A stretch of 6,093 bases of DNA, from NCBI GenBank assembly GCA_003662985.1, contig QMZD01000119.1, forward strand, positions 1-6,093. The letters are read 5' to 3'. Within the stretch, counting starts at the first letter, position 1. Each line of letters begins with the position of its first letter. Origin of the DNA: Archaeoglobales archaeon. GTDB taxonomy: Archaea; Halobacteriota; Archaeoglobi; Archaeoglobales; Archaeoglobaceae. Shown piece by piece: positions 1 to 5,694 of the stretch. Below the pieces are notes generated by a model that was not told where the DNA came from, did not search any database, and saw only the letters and a program-made list of their open reading frames with translations. The position numbers and the translations under genes are program-made.

Positions 1-2
1 GT

Positions 3-185
3 CAATTTGATTTTCCTGTTTTTCTTTATGAGAATGAAGAGTGTTGGAGCTTCTCGAGAAGAAAAGTTAAAGAGTTGATTGAACTGATCAATGGGAAATA
101 CGTTAATAAAATTGAAAAACATAAAGAAGAAGCCGAAAAATTCATCGAAAAGCTTGAAAAAGCAGAGATCATCAAGTATTATTGA
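3..185 (+). CDS. C-terminal fragment of an unrecognised Lys/Glu-rich protein, cut by the window edge
   Basis: An open frame runs in from the left edge and stops at TGA 183-185, giving the last 60 residues of a protein whose start lies outside the window. The fragment begins with an aromatic, probably folded part (QFDFPVFLYENEECWSF). It then turns into a strongly charged amphipathic helix full of Lys and Glu (for example HKEEAEKFIEKLEKAEIIK), which could be a coiled coil. I recognise no family. I prefer this frame to the overlapping one that starts at 91, because its residue pattern is that of a real helical protein while the other is a poly-Lys/Ser low-complexity translation typical of a shadow. 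No catalytic motif is visible, so no function can be given. Confidence 0.6.
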   Translation, partial: QFDFPVFLYENEECWSFSRRKVKELIELINGKYVNKIEKHKEEAEKFIEKLEKAEIIKYY

Positions 186-215
186 CAACAATGTAAAATT
201 GAGCTGTCAGAAGTG

Positions 216-223
216 TTATATAA
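216..223 (+). promoter_or_regulatory. Possible TATA box (box A) for the candidate small RNA
   Basis: TTATATAA sits at 216-223 inside the 10-base palindrome GTTATATAAC (215-224). Archaeal transcription usually starts about 25 bases downstream of the centre of box A, here near 246. No plausible coding region begins there, but a higher-GC, foldable segment does. The match is good, but a short AT-rich motif in AT-rich DNA is weak evidence by itself. Confidence 0.3.
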
Positions 224-245
224 CCTGCCATACACTATTAAAAGA

Positions 246-354
246 GGCGAAAGTTAAGTTTTGGGTAACTAACGGAGTTACTTTGGGGCACTAACTGAGG
301 GTGGATCAGCCATCCGTTGTCAAAACCGTATTGACAATGCCTCTCACTCTTTTT
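246..354 (+). ncRNA. Candidate structured small RNA (hairpin plus three-way junction)
   Basis: This gene-free stretch has a marked rise in GC (43 of 90 bases over 261-350; 21 of 100 over 381-480), which in hyperthermophiles often marks structured RNA. Paired elements seen by eye are a hairpin GTAACT 265-270 / AGTTAC 276-281 with loop AACGG; an outer stem GAGG 297-300 / CCTC 340-343; inside it TGGAT 302-306 / ATCCG 312-316 (one G-U pair); and directly next to that TTGTCAA 317-323 / TTGACAA 331-337. Together the last three make a compact three-way junction. A TATA box lies at the right distance upstream and TTTTT at 350-354 could end the transcript. I see no clear C/D, H/ACA or tRNA signature. 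The ends are estimates from the promoter and the T-run. It could also be a decayed gene with chance pairing. Confidence 0.25.
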
Positions 355-377
355 CAGGATCCTTCTCAGCTTGACTG

Positions 378-409
378 AAAAATCTTAGATTACCATTATC
401 AAGATTTTT
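378..409. repeat. Inverted repeat, 9-base arms, 14-base loop
   Basis: AAAAATCTT (378-386) is matched perfectly by AAGATTTTT (401-409). It lies in a very AT-rich intergenic tract before the TcmP-like gene. On the + strand the right arm ends in a T-run (405-409), so a transcript coming from the left could terminate here. A protein-binding site is the other option. Confidence 0.4.
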
Positions 410-421
410 ATTCTTGCTTCT

Positions 422-442
422 TATCACAATTTTTTTGTGATA
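422..442. repeat. Inverted repeat, 8-base arms, next to a TATA-like sequence
   Basis: TATCACAA (422-429) and TTGTGATA (435-442) are perfect inverted copies around five T residues. The right arm runs directly into TATATAA (441-447), a possible box A. An inverted repeat abutting a TATA box is a usual place for a dimeric archaeal repressor to block TBP, so an operator is possible. No convincing gene starts about 25 bases downstream, unless this is a distal promoter for the gene at 653. Confidence 0.35.
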
Positions 443-549
443 TATAATAGAATGTATTAGTAATTCGTTAAATACTAGTAGGTTCTATTAAGCAGACAAA
501 TAATTTTCCTCAAGCTTTCTTTTATGTGGGTTGTGAGGTGCTGCAACAT

Positions 550-592
550 TATGCTGACCGAGGTTACTTGGGTTTTGGAGTATGCTGACCGA
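550..592. repeat. 12-base direct repeat with 31-base period upstream of the TcmP promoter
   Basis: TATGCTGACCGA occurs at 550-561 and again, without a mismatch, at 581-592. The start-to-start distance of 31 bases is close to three turns of B-DNA, so both copies would face the same side of the helix. The second copy ends about 20 bases before the TATA box at 613. A repeat of 12 is not expected by chance in so short a stretch. The 31-base period is not a multiple of three, so the repeat is not read in one coding frame. A paired regulator site for the downstream gene is the simplest reading. A remnant of a duplicated mobile end is the alternative. Confidence 0.55.
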
Positions 593-606
593 ATATGTCC
601 TTGAAA

Positions 607-620
607 CCGAAATTTATATA
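607..620 (+). promoter_or_regulatory. BRE/TATA promoter of the TcmP-like gene
   Basis: The purine-rich BRE-like CCGAAA (607-612) is followed by TTTATATA (613-620), a near-ideal archaeal box A. Transcription should begin near 643. That is about 10 bases before the ATG at 653, so the mRNA would be almost leaderless, which agrees with the lack of a ribosome binding site before that ATG. Confidence 0.65.
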
Positions 621-652
621 ATGTAAAAAAATTTAAAAGATGCAAGATATCT

Positions 653-1609
653 ATGCCAAGGAGGAAAACACCATTTGAGTGGTGGCAGGATAAAATATCC
701 ACTTTAACAGGATACAAAGATGAAGCCAAAAGGCTTTATAGTTTTGTGGGAAGCGCATACCTTCAAGGATATTGGACCCTCCTCAAACTTGCTATATTCG
801 CTTATTACATTGACGTTTATACAGTCGTTGCTAAAAGCAATTTTAACAGAATTTTATACATTGATTTATTTGCTGGAAGTGGACTAAACGAAATAGGAAT
901 TGGCAAACATAAAGAAATTTTATTGGGCTCTGCACTTTTAGCCAAGAAAGTTCCAAGAAAGGGAAAAGAATTTGATGAGATAATTTTAGTAGAACAGGAC
1001 CCAGAAAAAGCAGCTGTGCTTGAGCAATTGTTACCTGAAAGTACAGTTATTAATGACGACTGCAATAGCCCCGACACTCTAAAAGAAATATTGGATCGAA
1101 TTAATGAGGAACCTCGAACACATTTCCTTGCCGTAATAGATCCTGAGGGGTTAGAGTTAAAATGGAATACAGTTCAGACTTTAATAGAGTTGCAGGGAGA
1201 TAGTGTTATAAATTATATGTGTGCAGGAGTAGGAAGGAGCTGGGGAAATATTTACAGCCCAAAACAACAAGATTCTATAAAGGTAAAATTAGAAAGAACA
1301 TTAACGGAATTTTTTGGAAATAATAAATGGAAAGATTGTGTACCGCCTACCCAAGGAGGGAGCGTAGAATGTTTATTTGATTTGTATTATAACCAAGTAA
1401 AAAAATTTAAACAAAATTCAGTACCTATAACAGTTAGAGGTATCAAAGGATTTCATTACCATATTATTGTTGCAGTTAGGAAGACGAGGGGCACTCAAGG
1501 ATGGATAGATGCAATATATAGAGCTAAACACCAGATAGAAAAAATAAGTGAAAGTGAAATAAAAAAACTATTCGAGATATACAGGGGTAAGCAGGCTCAG
1601 TTGTGGTAA
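653..1609 (+). CDS. tcmP: TcmP-like (three-Cys-motif partner) protein, SAM-methyltransferase fold
   Basis: This 318-residue protein has the layout of TcmP, the 'three-Cys-motif partner' family. A helical N-terminus (1-65) is followed by a Rossmann methyltransferase-like core with YIDLFAGSG at 69-77 (SAM-binding motif I), ILVEQDP at 111-117 (acidic residue after strand 2), VINDDCN at 132-138, and LAVIDPEGLELKW at 159-171 in the position of motif IV. A beta segment FHYHIIVAVR lies at 267-276. Family members usually sit beside a Gp37/Gp68-type protein carrying three conserved cysteines, and no such gene is in this window. No substrate or reaction is established for the family that I know of. The start at 653 fits the TATA box and a near-leaderless message. 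Sampled 60-base blocks run about 27-40% GC, below the 42-55% seen in sampled blocks of polB2, which hints at lateral transfer. The gene is convergent with the radical SAM gene, with four bases between the stops. Confidence 0.72.
   Translation: MPRRKTPFEWWQDKISTLTGYKDEAKRLYSFVGSAYLQGYWTLLKLAIFAYYIDVYTVVAKSNFNRILYIDLFAGSGLNEIGIGKHKEILLGSALLAKKVPRKGKEFDEIILVEQDPEKAAVLEQLLPESTVINDDCNSPDTLKEILDRINEEPRTHFLAVIDPEGLELKWNTVQTLIELQGDSVINYMCAGVGRSWGNIYSPKQQDSIKVKLERTLTEFFGNNKWKDCVPPTQGGSVECLFDLYYNQVKKFKQNSVPITVRGIKGFHYHIIVAVRKTRGTQGWIDAIYRAKHQIEKISESEIKKLFEIYRGKQAQLW
1561..1567 (-). terminator. Possible T-run terminator of the leftward operon
   Basis: On the - strand this reads TTTTTTT, about 47 bases after the stop of the radical SAM gene, followed by more T-rich sequence. 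Archaeal RNA polymerase commonly terminates at such runs without a hairpin. It lies inside the 3' end of the convergent TcmP-like gene, so the two transcripts would overlap at their ends. Confidence 0.35.
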
Positions 1610-1613
1610 TAAA

Positions 1614-2639
1614 CTATAACAAGCAGTTACACTTGATCTTTCTGTAATCGAGCTCCAAAGCCTTCCACATTCCTACAGTTTCCTTGCACATCGCATAATC
1701 TCTGTAACCGTATTCTCTCTCAAGCAAATCCACAATGAAATTATACATCTCTCGTCTAACTTCAAACCTCGGCTTAAGGCCCCAGTTGCTCCTCTCGTCA
1801 AGAAACTTAACCCAGCTCGTATCCTTGGCACACCTTATCGTGGTACTTAATCCCCTTAGGGTTCCCAGCGTAATTCTTTCAGGCCTTAAATTATCGAAGA
1901 TTTCGTGGACAAGCTTTTCATAGGCATCTTTCCAGCCACTCACAGGAACCATCGGATCGATTCTGATTCTCACAGGATATCCGTGTTCATACAATTTTTT
2001 GGCGGCTTTGATTCTTTTCATCGGATGTGGAGCACCTTTCTCCCACTTTTCAGCCACCGGGTAAGCATTGATGCTGAAGCTGACCACGACGTTTTCTGGT
2101 TCAAGTCTGAGCAAGTTTTCAACCTTATCAGATTTTGTTACGAGCAGGATCTTGTATGTGTTCTGACTCTGGAAGAACTTTATAAGCCTCTCTGAAGCTG
2201 GAGGATCCAGATTCTCACCTATGAGTGAGTCCGATAGCTCGCCAGCGTTCAAAAGCTCAGATCTAGAATTGTGCTCAAATAAAGCTTTTAAATGGAGAGT
2301 TACCTTATTCCAGTCCTTTATGAATGGTCTCTTACCTCTCTCAAGAAATCTGAATGTTCCCTGCAAATAACACCAGGCACAATTAAAATAACAACCATTT
2401 GCCCATTTCAACTCCAAAAAGTGGGGACAAACAACGTCAGTTTCTTTTTTTGGAACGGGAGTTCTGTCGAAGAGCTTAATAATTGATCCATCTCCTACCT
2501 TCACAACCCTTCTCTCGTATTTTCCATTAAGAGTTGGAACACGGTCAACAAAGACTTGAGGCATCTTCTCCAACTCACCAACCTCATCTAGATTTAATCT
2601 TTTTTGAATTAAACTCTTCTTAGTTATCATATTTATCAT
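1614..2639 (-). CDS. Radical SAM protein, spore-photoproduct-lyase-like family
   Basis: A 341-residue protein. NGCYFNCAWCYLQ (81-93) is the CX3CX2C cluster motif, with Cys83, Cys87 and Cys90 binding a 4Fe-4S cluster that cleaves S-adenosylmethionine. The surrounding sequence is of the SplB-like type: CPHFLELKWA just before, GELSDSL at 133-139, VSFSINA at 186-192, RIRIDPMVPVSGW at 224-236 and ITLGTLR at 256-262. Spore photoproduct lyase repairs UV-induced thymine dimers. Here, however, the stretch equivalent to its catalytic cysteine motif appears to be GELSD, with no Cys, and no Cys occurs between 91 and 269. Classical lyase activity is therefore doubtful. Extra cysteines at 318, 337 and 339 end the protein. 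The ATG at 2639 overlaps the polB2 end by 20 bases, and an ATG at 2630 is equally possible. As last gene of the PolB2 operon, a role in DNA damage handling is likely by context. Confidence 0.85.
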   Translation of the reverse strand: MINMITKKSLIQKRLNLDEVGELEKMPQVFVDRVPTLNGKYERRVVKVGDGSIIKLFDRTPVPKKETDVVCPHFLELKWANGCYFNCAWCYLQGTFRFLERGKRPFIKDWNKVTLHLKALFEHNSRSELLNAGELSDSLIGENLDPPASERLIKFFQSQNTYKILLVTKSDKVENLLRLEPENVVVSFSINAYPVAEKWEKGAPHPMKRIKAAKKLYEHGYPVRIRIDPMVPVSGWKDAYEKLVHEIFDNLRPERITLGTLRGLSTTIRCAKDTSWVKFLDERSNWGLKPRFEVRREMYNFIVDLLEREYGYRDYAMCKETVGMWKALELDYRKIKCNCLL

Positions 2640-4653
2640 AATTTAATTTTAGTCCTATATTAATTTTTCGCAGTCTTTCAGACTCTTCCAAATCATTCTT
2701 CTGGCTATTTTTAAAAACAAATGAAATCTCACTCCAAGCCTTATCCAGGAGCTTTGAATAGTATTCAAAGTCAAAATTCTCATAAGATATTACATCTACA
2801 ATCCATTTCTTAGAATCCACAACAACGTATTCTATTTCCATACCGGGCTTAATGTTTATGTTATGCTTTTTGTAAGCTTTGAGTGCTGAAGCCTCCGCAC
2901 ACCTTCTTCTGTATTGAGTTTTGCTTATTCTTTTTCTTATTACGAGCTCCTCTGGATTTGCTCTTCGCAAATTCTTCCTGTATTTCTCGTACAATTTGAT
3001 CAGTGACTGTTTAAGCTTTCCAATTTCCTCTATGTTCCTAGCTTTTGACAGAACATTAAACATCTCAAGTTGCATCCTTCTGATGTATTCTGGAGTATCC
3101 CTTCTTCTTGCTGCAACGCCCCTCAACTTGATTTTTCCATCGCCTAATCGCCCATAATAGCAGTTATAAGAGCCAAAACCGTCCTTCATTGGCAGGAATG
3201 TGACCCAGTCGTAAAAGTCAACATCCGTATGTAGTCCTGTCTCATCCTCAACCCTCCTCTTGAGTTCATCTATTCCACCACCTTTCAGCCACAGACAGTC
3301 AACAATTCCGTGAATAATCTCAAAGTTTAACGATTCAGCAATCTCTTTGGTTTTAAGCAGAATCTCCCTCCCAATACTATTTATCGATTCATGAACCTCT
3401 ATTCTTCCAAATTTTGCGTTACGATAGCCAGTGTAGCCAAAGCAGGTCACCAACATCCACTTCAAAATTGAATCTAAACCTCCATACTTCCCATCTTTTT
3501 TCTTCAGCTTTTTTGTCTCTAACCTCAGATTGAGCAGAGGCTCAAGGACTTCTGCAAGAAACCCTCTCCTATCTCCATTTCCCACGGTTTCAGGAGATAG
3601 GTTGTACTTAACGATTATCGATGGATACATCGACGTAAAATCGAGCTGGTAAACATTCTCATAAACACCAGCTTCAGGCTGGAAAATCATTCCGCCTCTA
3701 TCAACCGCCTTAAGCATATCGAGTGTTTTTGCATCCTCAGCATCGCTCTTTCTGAATGGAACAGCGATGTTTCTCATTAGTGCCTCGTAGACTTCATAGG
3801 ATGAAATTAAAGTTCCAGGGGTAAAGCGGGCTGTTAAATTTGGAGATAACCCCGTCAGCCGGGATGCAAGCAAGATTCCGTCTAAACCGGCTTCATTGTA
3901 GTTGAAGCTGTTCTCGGTATCAATTAAAACCCTCCCTTCAGGTAAATAAGCTGAATGTCTGTAATTCGCCTTTCCATAACTCCAGTAGGACTTTCCAGTC
4001 AGTTTTCTGAATCTCCCAGTTCTGCTTATCGTGTTTTTCAATCCATATTCTTTACTTTTATTAACAATCAACTCCATCCAGTAGTCCGCATCTGGAAAAA
4101 GGATGACATCTGGATCTATTTCCCCAATCAAGCTGAATAATTCTGATAACAGTTGCTTTTCCGGACCTTTAATAATCTCCCCATTAACCTTGACTTCAAC
4201 AATCTTTTCTGCAAAGGGTTTATCCCCCTTAACTTCCATGGTAATTACCTTCAATGGTACGTCAAAATCGGGTTTGAATCGGTTACCATTCATTTCAGCC
4301 ACATGTCCGCACGGAAAAATGCCATTTTCACCCATGAATCGCTGTTCTAATCTAACATCAACGTTGTAGAGTTTTGCAGATAGTCTGGTCTGCTTCTCTA
4401 CTCGTTCGGCAACCCTCCTCCCCGCGTAAATCCTGTAACCCTTCAGTGGACCGTAAATCGTTTTAAATTCACATTTTTCAACCCTGTACTTTGCTTCTAA
4501 TGCTTCGATCATATCGGAGTAGAGAGCATCATCGGGAAGGTGTAAGTAGAAATGATGGGGGTATTTTACAGTATGCTTGACGATCTGACCTTTCCCATCC
4601 TTAACCCAAATTTCAACTGAGTTGCTTTTAGAATAGCAGTCAAGAATCCACAT
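2620..4653 (-). CDS. polB2: Archaeal PolB2-type family B DNA polymerase with altered catalytic motifs
   Basis: At 677 residues this is shorter than the replicative PolB enzymes (about 780). Motif A, DFTSMYPSI, is intact (Asp338). Motif B at 397-406 keeps Lys398 but has VTCFG where NSxYG is usual. Motif C reads HGIVD (448-452): the first Asp of the DTD triad is Ile450, while the second, Asp452, remains. The later basic KxxY element is present (KTQY 578-581). In the exonuclease region, VITME (136-140) and ILFPDADYW (184-192) lie where Exo I and II should be, but key acidic residues are missing, so proofreading is probably lost. PolB2 has been described as an inactivated branch, yet the Sulfolobus homologue Dpo2 is reported to be damage-inducible and to have weak polymerase activity, so the protein may act in translesion synthesis or as a scaffold. 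The start at 4653 overlaps the 82-aa gene by 14 bases, and AGG directly precedes the ATG. Confidence 0.92.
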   Translation of the reverse strand: MWILDCYSKSNSVEIWVKDGKGQIVKHTVKYPHHFYLHLPDDALYSDMIEALEAKYRVEKCEFKTIYGPLKGYRIYAGRRVAERVEKQTRLSAKLYNVDVRLEQRFMGENGIFPCGHVAEMNGNRFKPDFDVPLKVITMEVKGDKPFAEKIVEVKVNGEIIKGPEKQLLSELFSLIGEIDPDVILFPDADYWMELIVNKSKEYGLKNTISRTGRFRKLTGKSYWSYGKANYRHSAYLPEGRVLIDTENSFNYNEAGLDGILLASRLTGLSPNLTARFTPGTLISSYEVYEALMRNIAVPFRKSDAEDAKTLDMLKAVDRGGMIFQPEAGVYENVYQLDFTSMYPSIIVKYNLSPETVGNGDRRGFLAEVLEPLLNLRLETKKLKKKDGKYGGLDSILKWMLVTCFGYTGYRNAKFGRIEVHESINSIGREILLKTKEIAESLNFEIIHGIVDCLWLKGGGIDELKRRVEDETGLHTDVDFYDWVTFLPMKDGFGSYNCYYGRLGDGKIKLRGVAARRRDTPEYIRRMQLEMFNVLSKARNIEEIGKLKQSLIKLYEKYRKNLRRANPEELVIRKRISKTQYRRRCAEASALKAYKKHNINIKPGMEIEYVVVDSKKWIVDVISYENFDFEYYSKLLDKAWSEISFVFKNSQKNDLEESERLRKINIGLKLNYDKYDN

Positions 4654-4888
4654 CCTGGTTTGCCTTTATTTCATCAATCTCCTTCATGATCTCAATTAAA
4701 ACAGAAAACACAGCAGCCTCCAGAGCATCATCGAAAAGATAGAAAACCTCATTAGAGTGCCGTTTTGTCATCTCAGCCAGTTTCTCAGCATACAATTGAT
4801 CTTCTTTCCTTAAAGCCCTCTTTGTTTTACCCCACCTCTCAGCAATTCTCTTAACCTCCTGCCTAATGCTCGCCACACTCCTTCCCAT
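4640..4888 (-). CDS. 82-residue basic/acidic helical protein encoded before polB2
   Basis: A small protein with an Arg/Lys-rich N-terminal half (MGRSVASIRQEVKRIAERWG, then KTKRALRKEDQ) and a more acidic, hydrophobic C-terminal half with DDALEAAVFSVLIEIMKEID. It is probably two or three helices. From memory, it resembles small haloarchaeal proteins that begin MGRTNP and contain a similar WxxxxRALRRxDQ pattern (the DUF8156-like group), but I could not check this. GGAGGTG (4894-4900) lies five bases before the ATG. The ATG overlaps the stop of the 177-aa gene as TGATG (4886-4890), so translation is coupled, and its own end overlaps polB2 by 14 bases. This very tight packing against polB2 suggests a partner or regulator of the polymerase. 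There is no zinc or catalytic motif and the biochemical function is unknown. Confidence 0.85.
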   Translation of the reverse strand: MGRSVASIRQEVKRIAERWGKTKRALRKEDQLYAEKLAEMTKRHSNEVFYLFDDALEAAVFSVLIEIMKEIDEIKANQDVDS

Positions 4889-5421
4889 CAGAACACCTCC
4901 AGCGTGGTTTGTGACTTTGGTAAAAAGCGATGGTAGAGCCTCCTGTAATTAACCTCAGGATAATAGGACGAATCAACGATGAAATATCCGCCACAATCCT
5001 CCTCAAAGTGAATGAATCTATCCGCATTCCTGGCGAAGTACTCAAATACCCTATCTGTGGAGTTTGAGTAGTAAATTACAAGTTTACCCCTTCTCGCCAC
5101 GTCTTTGAGGGCTGAAAATAAGTTTTCAATAACCGCATCCTCAACATCTTCATAAAGCAACCTATCATGCTCTATGAAGACAGCATCTTGGTAGCACTCC
5201 TCCAAAATGCTGAAGAGCTGATAGACCGTAAACGCCCTTCTCACGTCAAACTTCCCTTTAAGATTGGTTAAAATTACCGAGTAATTCCCACATACATACA
5301 GCAAATCGTACGGGTAATTGTCTATGTAATCCTTAACCGCCTTAACCCCGATATCCTGAGGGGCGATTAAAACGTTAACAACTCCCGCTCTTATCGTTAC
5401 GGACAAAATATCAATCTGCAT
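4888..5421 (-). CDS. Degenerate RecA/KaiC-fold protein with a C-terminal PIP-box-like peptide
   Basis: A 177-residue protein that reads like a RecA-superfamily core which has lost ATP binding. The place of the Walker A loop holds LIAPQDIGVKAV (18-29), without the GK[T/S] signature. A Walker-B-like strand DAVFIEHD is at 79-86, a strand GKLVIYYSN at 112-120, and ADRFIHFEE at 133-141, matching in order and spacing the late strands of KaiC/RadA-type proteins. The protein ends QTTLEVF (171-177), which fits the QxxLxxF core of a PCNA-interacting peptide at the extreme C-terminus. A RecA-like protein without a P-loop beside an error-prone polymerase recalls bacterial ImuA and SulA, so I infer an ImuA-like accessory role. 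GAGAGGTG (5429-5436) lies seven bases before the ATG. The gap from the upstream 89-aa gene is three bases. The fold assignment rests on pattern alone and needs structural comparison. Confidence 0.82.
   Translation of the reverse strand: MQIDILSVTIRAGVVNVLIAPQDIGVKAVKDYIDNYPYDLLYVCGNYSVILTNLKGKFDVRRAFTVYQLFSILEECYQDAVFIEHDRLLYEDVEDAVIENLFSALKDVARRGKLVIYYSNSTDRVFEYFARNADRFIHFEEDCGGYFIVDSSYYPEVNYRRLYHRFLPKSQTTLEVF
4894..4900 (-). promoter_or_regulatory. Ribosome binding site for the 82-aa gene, inside the preceding coding region
   Basis: GGAGGTG on the - strand stands five bases before the ATG at 4888. The same bases encode the Leu-Glu-Val of the PIP-like tail of the upstream protein, so this stretch is under two constraints. 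It supports the chosen start of the 82-aa gene. Confidence 0.7.
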
Positions 5422-5424
5422 ACC

Positions 5425-5694
5425 TCAACACCTCTCGAAATACTCCTTAATCGCTTTTCTAACCCTCTCATGCGATACAAACCAGATAATTTCCTCAAAC
5501 AGATCATCAAGTAAGTCCTGCCCGAATTCAATCCTCAAGCCCTTGAAGTCAATGAAAAACATTCCCTTACTTTTTCCAACAACATCCTTAACAGGGATCA
5601 TTTTTGCATCAACATCAACTCTCCTGTCCTTCCCCTTTGCTTTAATCACAACTCTGCATCTGTAGTCCTTCAGTTCTTCCTTTACTCTACTCAT
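5425..5694 (-). CDS. 89-residue protein of unknown function in the PolB2 operon
   Basis: I do not recognise this protein. It starts with a basic beta-rich part (YRCRVVIKAKGKDRRVDVDA, residues 11-30), has a central strand pair with GMFFIDF and LRIEFG around 44-58, and ends in an amphipathic helical part with DLLDDLFEEIIWFV and a final Cys. The order strand, strand, strand, helix would suit a small alpha/beta or OB-like partner, but there is no diagnostic motif. I chose the ATG at 5694, ten codons inside the longest open frame, because GGAGG at 5701-5705 sits six bases before it while the ATG at 5724 has no ribosome site. That choice also reduces the overlap with the upstream 66-aa gene from 38 to 8 bases. 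Co-translation with the polymerase genes suggests a shared task. Confidence 0.75.
   Translation of the reverse strand: MSRVKEELKDYRCRVVIKAKGKDRRVDVDAKMIPVKDVVGKSKGMFFIDFKGLRIEFGQDLLDDLFEEIIWFVSHERVRKAIKEYFERC

Noticed and set aside
275..288. Similarity of GAGTTACTTTGGGG at 275-288 to GAGGTTACTTGGGT at 559-572
   Set aside because: The match needs gaps and is too short to be called a repeat; probably chance.
91..294. 67-codon open frame on the + strand
   Set aside because: It overlaps the better partial gene at 3-185 in another frame, is Lys/Ser low-complexity at first, and its end runs through the foldable RNA-like segment.
524..604. 26-codon open frame on the + strand beginning MWVVRCC
   Set aside because: It is very short, its ribosome site lies inside the frame instead of before it, and it runs through the direct repeats, which are better read as control sites.
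475..729. 84-codon open frame on the - strand
   Set aside because: It lies across the tcmP promoter and its first codons, and its translation shows no protein-like pattern.
4122..4157. QLLSELF in PolB2 (residues 167-173) as a PCNA-binding motif
   Set aside because: It is internal, within the exonuclease-like domain, and lacks a Leu or Ile at the fourth position.
4863..5045. 60-codon open frame on the - strand
   Set aside because: It overlaps the end of the 177-aa gene and the start of the 82-aa gene in another frame and has no ribosome site; it is a shadow.
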